A program made the position numbers and the translations under genes. From assembly GCA_002340255.1 (NCBI GenBank), contig DDLS01000097.1, positions 538 through 49,350 on the forward strand: a stretch of 48,813 bases of DNA, written 5' to 3'. Under the pieces are notes generated by a model that saw only the letters and a program-made list of their open reading frames with translations, had not been told where the DNA came from and made no database searches. Position 1 is the stretch's first letter; each line of letters begins with the position of its first letter. This document shows, in pieces, positions 43,125 through 48,813 of the stretch. The DNA comes from Cyanobacteria bacterium UBA2566 (GTDB lineage Bacteria; Cyanobacteriota; Cyanobacteriia; Cyanobacteriales; Desertifilaceae).

Positions 43125-43247
43125 ATTGCCTCTAAAGGTTGTCTGTTTCATAACAATATGACTTCCCGTTTGACGAACAACTTCAAAACCTAAATGCTCA
43201 AGCGCCCGAATTGCTTCTCTACTAGAAATTCGTGGTAACTTAGGCAT
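43125..43247 (-). pseudogene. hicA: Truncated hicA (mRNA interferase toxin) gene
   Basis: From the ATG at 43247 the frame reads MPKLPRISSREAIRALEHLG and then FEVVRQTGSHIVMKQ, the N-terminal half of a HicA toxin with its conserved G-S-H histidine. After about residue 41 the sequence becomes repeat-like (PQPLPIFNF, from an AAAAATTAAAAATGGGTAGG-type sequence). The second half, a beta strand with its conserved Gly and a C-terminal helix, is missing. The toxin is therefore probably inactive. Its start overlaps the hicB stop by eight bases. Confidence 0.75.
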
Positions 43248-43449
43248 AGTTAACCTCAATGGTAGTCACAAAGCGAGGTGAAGTTTTCGGGAGGGGAAAT
43301 TCTTCTAAATAGAGTTGTGTGGCTTGTTTTAAACCGGCGATCCCCTGTTCTATGGTCTCTCCTTGATCTACTGTACCGACTTCTGGACATTCGGCAATAT
43401 ACAGGTTATTTTCTTTATAGACAATTACAGTTAAGTGACGACTGTTCAT
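43240..43449 (-). CDS. hicB: HicB-type antitoxin
   Basis: This 69-residue protein starts MNSRHLTVIVYKENNLYIAE and continues CPEVGTVDQGETIEQGIAGL, the partial RNase-H-like fold of HicB antitoxins. A GAGGTAG ribosome-binding site just upstream supports the ATG at 43449 over one seven codons earlier. It carries no separate DNA-binding tail, so it belongs to the short HicB type. It comes before the broken hicA, the less common gene order. Confidence 0.85.
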   Translation of the reverse strand: MNSRHLTVIVYKENNLYIAECPEVGTVDQGETIEQGIAGLKQATQLYLEEFPLPKTSPRFVTTIEVNYA

Positions 43450-43480
43450 AATACTACCTCTTTTAGCCAATCATCGTAGT

Positions 43481-43526
43481 GGCGATCGCCTCAGCATCAA
43501 GTCCCATTGCTACTGAGGCGATCGCC
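43481..43526. repeat. 14-bp perfect inverted repeat containing two HIP1 sites
   Basis: GGCGATCGCCTCAG and its complement CTGAGGCGATCGCC flank 18 bases, between the hicB start and the peroxiredoxin stop. It can form a strong hairpin. It might end the peroxiredoxin transcript or come from pairing of HIP1 octamers. Confidence 0.85.
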
Positions 43527-43583
43527 CAAATCCTATCCTTATCGGTTGATACGGTGCAAGATTATCTGTAATCAAACAGTTAA

Positions 43584-44138
43584 TTAGGCTTGCAGCTCGT
43601 CCAAACGGGTGAGAACTTCTTGGGAGTGAATGGCAGGACGAACGCTGGTAAACGTGGCGCGGAGAATACCATCGGGATCGATAATAAACGTATGGCGCAT
43701 GGAGATAAACCGTAACCAGGAACCATAGGCTTTGCTCACTGCCCCAGTGGTATCGGCAAGTAGGGGGAATTTTAACCCTTCACTGTCGCAAAAATCAGCA
43801 TGGGATTTAATATCATCAGCGCTAATACCTAAAATTTGGGTATTGCGCTCTAAGTATTCTGGTAAATCTTGTTGAAAACGCCGGGCTTCTAGGGTACAGC
43901 CCGGGGTAAAGTCAGCAGGGTAGAAGTAAACCACGATCCATTGTCCTTGATAATCAGAAAGGGAAATTTCCCCTTCTCCGGTATTGGTGGGTAGTTGGAA
44001 GGAGGGGGCAGGTTGTCCGATTTCGGGGAGTTTACCCCCTAGGGCGAAGGTGGGCGCTCCGAAGGGTAAGGAGAGTGCCAGAAGGAGGAAACTGGTGAGG
44101 ATCAGCCGTAAGAGCGATCGCCGATTCAATGGATTCAT
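43584..44138 (-). CDS. Exported PrxQ/Bcp-type peroxiredoxin
   Basis: This 184-residue protein has a twin-arginine-like or Sec signal (MNPLNRRSLLRLILTSFLLL, cleavage likely near ALSLPFGAPTFA). The mature part carries the peroxidatic Cys in FTPGC81TLEA. In most PrxQ proteins a second Cys follows five residues later; here position 86 is Arg, and another Cys is at 117 (DFCDSEG). It removes peroxides using thiol partners, presumably in the thylakoid lumen or periplasm. The start at 44138 was chosen because residues after it form the signal; the frame is open upstream without an equally good pattern. Confidence 0.88.
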   Translation of the reverse strand: MNPLNRRSLLRLILTSFLLLALSLPFGAPTFALGGKLPEIGQPAPSFQLPTNTGEGEISLSDYQGQWIVVYFYPADFTPGCTLEARRFQQDLPEYLERNTQILGISADDIKSHADFCDSEGLKFPLLADTTGAVSKAYGSWLRFISMRHTFIIDPDGILRATFTSVRPAIHSQEVLTRLDELQA

Positions 44139-44253
44139 GGGGATGTATGTTGAATTATGTTGAATTAGGAGTTCAATTGCACACTGTAGCAGTTTCTTTC
44201 TGAGGACAGGGGGTGTACTCTTAAAAGTGGTGTACCCTAAAGGCAAGTCAATC

Positions 44254-44511
44254 GTGGCTCAAACCTATCGTGCGAAAATTTTTGTCACCCTACGCCCTTC
44301 CGTTCTCGATCCAGCGGGGGTTGCGGTGGAGTCGGGCTTAAAAGAATTGGGATATGAAACCGTAGAAGGGGTGAGAATTGGTAAATATATTGATTTACAA
44401 CTGCAAGCGGAGGGAGAACAGGAGGCTCAGGAGCAACTCGATCAAATGTGCGATCGCCTGTTAGCCAATCCCGTGATTGAAAATTATCGTTTTGATTTAA
44501 TTCCAGAGTAG
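44254..44511 (+). CDS. purS: FGAM synthase subunit PurS
   Basis: This 85-residue protein is the small structural subunit of phosphoribosylformylglycinamidine synthase in purine synthesis. The GTG start at 44254 gives MAQTYRAKIFVTLRPSVLDP, the family N-terminus. GVRIGKYIDLQLQAE and MCDRLLANPVIENYRFDL are also typical. It is followed 13 bases later by purQ on the same strand, the usual bacterial order. purL is not in the window. Confidence 0.93.
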   Translation: MAQTYRAKIFVTLRPSVLDPAGVAVESGLKELGYETVEGVRIGKYIDLQLQAEGEQEAQEQLDQMCDRLLANPVIENYRFDLIPE

Positions 44512-44524
44512 GGGGGAAAGCATC

Positions 44525-45193
44525 GTGAAGTTTGGGGTGGTGGTTTTTCCTGGTTCTAACTGCGATCGCGATATGGTGTATGTATTGCGCGATGTGTTAG
44601 GTTGTCCAACCCGGTTAATTTGGCATCAAGAAACGACATTAGATGATGTGGATGTGGTGGTACTACCGGGGGGATTTAGCTATGGAGATTATTTGCGCTG
44701 TGGGGCGATCGCCCGATTTTCTCCCATTATGGGGGCGATCGTTGAACATGCCAACCAAGGTAAGCTCGTCTTTGGTATCTGCAACGGGTTTCAGGTGTTA
44801 ACTGAGGTGGGATTATTACCGGGAGCCTTAACGCGCAATCAAGGACTGCACTTTGTGTGCGATCGTATCACCTTGAAAGTAGAAAACAATCAAACTCCCT
44901 TTACCCATTTATACGTCAAAGATCGGAGCGTTACCCTCCCCATTGCACACGGCGAAGGGCGCTATTATGCCGATTCCAAAACGCTTAATCAACTCGAAGA
45001 AAATCAGCAAGTTCTCTTCCGCTATGTCGGTGAAAATCCCAATGGTTCCCTCAATGATATTGCTGGAATATCCAATCAGAACGGCAATGTCATGGGTATG
45101 ATGCCCCACCCCGAGCGCGCCAGCGATCCAGTTTTAGGAGGAACCGATGGATTAGCTCTGTTTAAGGGACTTTTGGAGAGAATGAATAGTTAA
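44525..45193 (+). CDS. purQ: FGAM synthase glutaminase subunit PurQ
   Basis: This 222-residue class I glutamine amidotransferase supplies ammonia from glutamine to PurL. It starts with GTG (MKFGVVVFPGSNCDRDMVYV) and shows the nucleophile Cys in FGICNGFQVL, PGGFSYGDYLRCGAIARFSP, and the His-Glu part in MMPHPERASD. The length is normal. It ends 58 bases before the convergent histidine kinase gene, with a hairpin between. Confidence 0.95.
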   Translation: MKFGVVVFPGSNCDRDMVYVLRDVLGCPTRLIWHQETTLDDVDVVVLPGGFSYGDYLRCGAIARFSPIMGAIVEHANQGKLVFGICNGFQVLTEVGLLPGALTRNQGLHFVCDRITLKVENNQTPFTHLYVKDRSVTLPIAHGEGRYYADSKTLNQLEENQQVLFRYVGENPNGSLNDIAGISNQNGNVMGMMPHPERASDPVLGGTDGLALFKGLLERMNS

Positions 45194-45211
45194 AATCAAC
45201 AATGAAGATAG

Positions 45212-45235
45212 AGGTGGGGTGGGAATTCTCCACCT
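45212..45235. terminator. Bidirectional hairpin between purQ and the histidine kinase gene
   Basis: AGGTGG and CCACCT pair around 12 bases in the 58-base convergent spacer. The short stem gives moderate confidence. Confidence 0.45.
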
Positions 45236-45251
45236 TACAATATGACCCATA

Positions 45252-47981
45252 CTAGACATATTTTTGCAAAATATCTTCAATCCTTTCCACATCAAAATTC
45301 GCCGCCATTTCTTCCAATTGCTTAACAAAATCTTGATAACTTGAATCGAGTTGTCGAATTCGGCCTAGCTCCGCTTTTATTCCTTCAATATCGCCAATTT
45401 TAGCCGCATAGTGTAATTGTTTTAATTCAGTAGATTCCGGTGTTTTTTGTTCCGGAATCATCGCAGAATTATGTACCTTAGTTTCTATATCGTGAGTTTC
45501 ATAAATCCATTCTAGCTGCAAATAATGTTCCAATTTATCTAACAATTCATCAATTTGAACCGGTTTAGACAAAATATCATTAGCCCCTGACTGTAAAAAT
45601 CGATCTCGATCGGACGCAAATGCTCGCACCGATGAAATTAAAATAATCGTCTTTTCAAATTGAGGCGATCGCCGTAAATGACGAATCATCTCTAATCCAT
45701 CCATTACCGGCATCCCCACATCACTAATAATTAATTCTGGATTCAATTTTTCTACCATCTCTAAACCTTGTTGACCATTTTCTGCTTCAGCCAATTCAAA
45801 TCCCAACGGCGATAATATTTCACAGAGAATTCCACGATTTTGCCAGCGATTATCAACAATTAAAATACGAGGTGGTTTTCCTTTAACGTGAATGGGATTG
45901 TCTCGGAAATGTTTAGCTTTATGACTAAACTTATGATGGCTTTTTAAGTCAAGGTGAAGCTGGAATTTACTCCCTTGCCCCAGCTTGCTGGTTACTTTTA
46001 TTTCCCCTCCCATTAAATCAATAATTTGCTGTGTAATTGCTAAACCTAAGCCTGTTCCTTCTGCATTTTGACTTTTACTCCCCACTTGCTCAAAAGGCAA
46101 AAAAATAGTATTCAATTGAGTAGGAGTCATTCCTACGCCAGTATCTTCAATGGTAAAATCTAGGGGGTAAATTGTAGAATTAGAATCTAAATCAATTATG
46201 GGTATCCGGTGATAAACATGAAAAATAACACCTCCTTGATGGGTGAACTTAATAGCATTACCAATTAAATTAATTAAAACTTGCCTGAGTCGTTTTTCAT
46301 CGAAAAATAGATTTTCTGGCAATTCATCATCAGTTTTATAGATGAACTCAATATTCTTTTGTTCTGCTTTGATACGGCAAATTTCAGCGACTCCAAGTAA
46401 AAAGGATTGAAAATGAACATCCATAGGATTTAAGTCCATTTTGCGGGCTTCAATTTTGGCTAAATCAAGAATATCATTGATTAAGTTGAGTAAATGTGTA
46501 CCACATTGGTTAATAATCTTGATGTTATTAATCTGCTGAGAATTCAAGCTGGAGTCTCGACCTAAAAGCTGACTATAACCGAGAATCCCATTTAAGGGGG
46601 TGCGCAGCTCATGACTCATGTTGGCGAGAAATTCACTTTTGGCTTTATTGGCATCATCTGCTGCTAATTTAGCGGCTTGTAATTCTTGGGTACGTTCGGC
46701 AACTTTTAATTCTAAAGTGTGTAAATAATCTTGTAGTTGTTGTTGGGATTTTCTCAGATTACTCCAGAGGGTATAGCTGGTTTCAAGCAATGCCGAGCTA
46801 GTTAAGCCTAAAACAGAGGGAATCATCGGTATCCACCAGCCGTAGAGAAAGAGAAGATAGCTGATGCTAATAATACTGGCAGCACTGATGATAAAACAGA
46901 GGATAGTTCGCCAAATATAAAGTTTAGCAATACCGTCAATTAACCGCCATTGACTAATATATTGTGCGCCGATGATTGACCAAGAAAAAATCCACAGATA
47001 TTCCCAGATATCGGGCAAACTTTTTATGGATAACCGACCATTCATAGCCTCACTGACGATCTGACTGATTAAATTAGCATTTACTTCTACTCCTGCCATA
47101 GCTTGAGGAATGCCTCGAATCTCATTGCTATAGGGAGTTAAGACCGATTCTTTTAAGCTTTTAGCGGTGGAACCAATTAAAATAATGCGATCGCGCATTA
47201 AATCTTCGGGAATTCGATCTTCTAGGACATCCATCAAGGAAACTGTGGTAAAACTGCCTGGTTTACCTCGATAATTTAAGATAATCTGGTAACCGGCATC
47301 ATTGCTGCGAATATAGGCCCCATCATTGCCGGAAAAGGGATAAAAGCTGGCTTCACCTAGGGTAATCTGAAAGTCTTCGGTAATTGTAGGAGAAATATCG
47401 TGGGTTTCTAAGTATGACATGGCTAAACGAAAGCCTAAACTCAAGATTGTATTACCTTGAGCATCATCAAGATAGAGGAACCCTCGGCGAATTTTACCAT
47501 CCACATCCCAGGGGAAGTCATTGGCACTAATTTGACTGAGTTCAGCAAGGACGGGAGGGGGGGCGATCGCCAACCCATCACTTTCTCCCACTACTTTTTC
47601 AATCCCAATTAAGTTGGAAGTCTCTCGAAATAGAGCGGTTAAATCCTCATAACCTGGCTCAACGGGCAAGTTACGGTATAAATTCAACCCAATAACGCTA
47701 GGATTTTGAGCTTTTACTTTTTGTAATAATGTTGTTAAGATGGCATCCGAAACCGGCCAAGTTCCCACACTTTGCAGATCCGTCTCATTAATGCCAACAA
47801 TGATAATGCGATCGTCTCTAGCTTCTACAGGACGCAAGCGAAACCCTTGATCGAATGCCGCCAGCTCTAAAGGTTGCAATACCCCTGTAAGCCGCACACC
47901 AACGATCGCTACAGTCATGCTAGTAGCAGTGAGCCAGACTTTACCCCGTCGCTTGATTATACTGCTCAACTTTGCCCACAT
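45252..47981 (-). CDS. CHASE2-domain hybrid sensor histidine kinase
   Basis: This 909-residue protein has an N-terminal anchor (about 15-35), a CHASE2 extracellular sensing domain (about 36-330), three membrane segments (about 335-410), a coiled coil, HisKA with the phosphorylated H457 in SHELRTPLNG, HATPase_c (DTGVGMT and GTGLGLAI boxes), and a receiver domain with D754 in IISDVGMPVMDG. The C-terminal about 60 residues are a helical tail. It is a phosphorelay sensor whose ligand is unknown. It begins at 47981 and faces a long spacer. No partner regulator is encoded next to it. Confidence 0.93.
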   Translation of the reverse strand: MWAKLSSIIKRRGKVWLTATSMTVAIVGVRLTGVLQPLELAAFDQGFRLRPVEARDDRIIIVGINETDLQSVGTWPVSDAILTTLLQKVKAQNPSVIGLNLYRNLPVEPGYEDLTALFRETSNLIGIEKVVGESDGLAIAPPPVLAELSQISANDFPWDVDGKIRRGFLYLDDAQGNTILSLGFRLAMSYLETHDISPTITEDFQITLGEASFYPFSGNDGAYIRSNDAGYQIILNYRGKPGSFTTVSLMDVLEDRIPEDLMRDRIILIGSTAKSLKESVLTPYSNEIRGIPQAMAGVEVNANLISQIVSEAMNGRLSIKSLPDIWEYLWIFSWSIIGAQYISQWRLIDGIAKLYIWRTILCFIISAASIISISYLLFLYGWWIPMIPSVLGLTSSALLETSYTLWSNLRKSQQQLQDYLHTLELKVAERTQELQAAKLAADDANKAKSEFLANMSHELRTPLNGILGYSQLLGRDSSLNSQQINNIKIINQCGTHLLNLINDILDLAKIEARKMDLNPMDVHFQSFLLGVAEICRIKAEQKNIEFIYKTDDELPENLFFDEKRLRQVLINLIGNAIKFTHQGGVIFHVYHRIPIIDLDSNSTIYPLDFTIEDTGVGMTPTQLNTIFLPFEQVGSKSQNAEGTGLGLAITQQIIDLMGGEIKVTSKLGQGSKFQLHLDLKSHHKFSHKAKHFRDNPIHVKGKPPRILIVDNRWQNRGILCEILSPLGFELAEAENGQQGLEMVEKLNPELIISDVGMPVMDGLEMIRHLRRSPQFEKTIILISSVRAFASDRDRFLQSGANDILSKPVQIDELLDKLEHYLQLEWIYETHDIETKVHNSAMIPEQKTPESTELKQLHYAAKIGDIEGIKAELGRIRQLDSSYQDFVKQLEEMAANFDVERIEDILQKYV

Positions 47982-48548
47982 TCCTTCAACCTACCAATTA
48001 AGGACTTTTGCCACCATCAGTTTCTCTTGAGGCTCTATAGATGGTTAATCATTTCATGTTGATCGTATCTTCCAGTTTACTGCCAAAAGCCAAATATCAC
48101 AGTTCTTTTCACATCGAATGCCATAGATTATTGTGGCTTTATGCCTTCGAGTGTTGATTTTCTTTGGCTAAACAATCTATGGAGTGTAAGCCTTATAACC
48201 AGTTAAATTTTTTCAAATATTACAGGATCTATTGCTTATAGAGTTATACCGTCTCGCTTTTAAGCGTCTTCCCTCTTTTAAGTATTTTTTTATACAATAA
48301 CTGCCTTGGCAGTTAGTATATCTTGCAATTTACCAAACCTATTCCCTAGTGAGTAACACTGTATGACCTTGAGTCTATAAATCTGCCCACTCTTCCGGTA
48401 GAACATTAGCGATTAACCCTCTTCTGTCACTCTCCGAGAATGAAGATAGAATAAAATAGAGTATCAATAGCTAAAAGCGAGATAGATCAATGGATGTGAT
48501 GTAGAGTTACAGATCTTAAAACATTTGCCCAGATCGCCGGGCACTAGG
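47982..48548. other. AT-rich spacer of about 567 bases, no gene seen
   Basis: I find no reading frame with coding character and no convincing structured RNA here. It must hold the promoter of the CHASE2 kinase gene (minus strand, start 47981). Its right end is the left flank of the transposase fragment, so inverted repeats of an insertion sequence may lie here, but I cannot define them. Confidence 0.55.
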
Positions 48549-48800
48549 GTGTCAGTTGTCGATCAATATTGTGACTCTTATCAAGAGATGTTTGGTGAGG
48601 TGAGAAGTTATGAATCTTTTAAATACTTACATTTAGGAATTATTTCTCCTATCCCCAGAAAGTCCTTTCCGGAAATAGCTAAAGTAGTTGGCATCAACTC
48701 GCCTCAATCCTTACACCATTTTATAGCCAATTCCCCCGGGTCTGTCAAGGAATTAAGAAACCGGAGATTAAGAAAAACCCTAGAAGCCTTAAGAAGATAA
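48549..48800 (+). pseudogene. N-terminal fragment of an IS701-type DDE transposase
   Basis: The frame reads VVDQYCDSYQEMFGEV, then SYESFKYLHLGIISPIPRKS, and INSPQSLHHFIANSPGSVK followed by ELRNRRLRKTLEALRR, which matches the N-terminus of IS701-family transposases. It then stops at TAA (48798), before the catalytic Asp. A shift into another frame after the stop could continue it, but the window ends 13 bases later, so I cannot say whether it is frameshifted or truncated. A start of GTG at 48549 is assumed; TTG at 48525 is an alternative. Confidence 0.7.
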
Positions 48801-48813
48801 AAAGTGCTAAAGT

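Overview
This window is chromosomal DNA from a cyanobacterium, most likely a filamentous non-heterocystous one (Oscillatoriales-type; this is inferred from style, not from a marker gene). The evidence is the very frequent HIP1 octamer GCGATCGC, GTG starts and AT-rich spacers, heptameric tandem repeats between genes, xisH/xisI genes, a CHASE2 hybrid histidine kinase, a DUF1574-type protein and a cyanobacterial-type PEP carboxylase.

Layout. (1) Positions 1-441: the right end of an integrated element. The N-terminal part of a tyrosine-recombinase-like integrase points left, and a 3' fragment of a tRNA gene (probably tRNA-Pro) marks the attachment junction. (2) 538-10451: a TPR protein; a type I secretion set (PpiC-type isomerase, ABC exporter with an N-terminal cyclic-nucleotide-binding domain and a degenerate C39 domain, HlyD-type adaptor); then rfbC, rfbD and rfbA of dTDP-rhamnose synthesis, with heptamer repeats in the spacers; then a remnant of an EAL domain. 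(3) 10477-19255: rhomboid protease and PBP2 (one transcription unit), a bacteriohemerythrin, an Xaa-Pro aminopeptidase, a dihydroorotase-like protein that lacks its metal-binding motif, and a two-gene ABC-2 exporter. (4) 19302-24420: a repeat-rich accessory stretch. A PIN-type toxin-antitoxin pair lies between two copies of a palindromic element, an antiporter gene lies between inverted repeats, then ndk, then a tandemly multiplied xisH-xisI module in several stages of decay.

(5) 24620-36212: an MBOAT O-acyltransferase, a second PIN toxin-antitoxin pair, a 913-residue coiled-coil/TPR/formylglycine-enzyme-like protein whose last 45 codons resemble the variable region of a diversity-generating retroelement target, a papain/C39-like peptidase, a TPR protein with an unrecognised N-terminal domain, and a large DUF1574/SGNH-like membrane protein that could work with the MBOAT protein in polysaccharide acetylation. 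Copies of a roughly 65-85 bp palindromic element (left end GTAGGGGCGGGTTATACC) lie in this region. (6) 36554-48800: a small membrane protein, PEP carboxylase, an MsbA-type ABC exporter, a NUDIX hydrolase, hicB with a truncated hicA, an exported PrxQ-type peroxiredoxin, purS-purQ, a CHASE2 hybrid histidine kinase, and finally a transposase fragment.

The most interesting parts are the adenine-poor C-terminus of the 913-residue protein with its peptidase and TPR neighbours, the serial xisHI duplication with a conserved extended -10 promoter in each unit, and the toxin-antitoxin cassette whose toxin stop codon lies inside the flanking repeat. No complete new system can be proven from this window. 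The reverse transcriptase and template repeat that the retroelement idea needs are not here.
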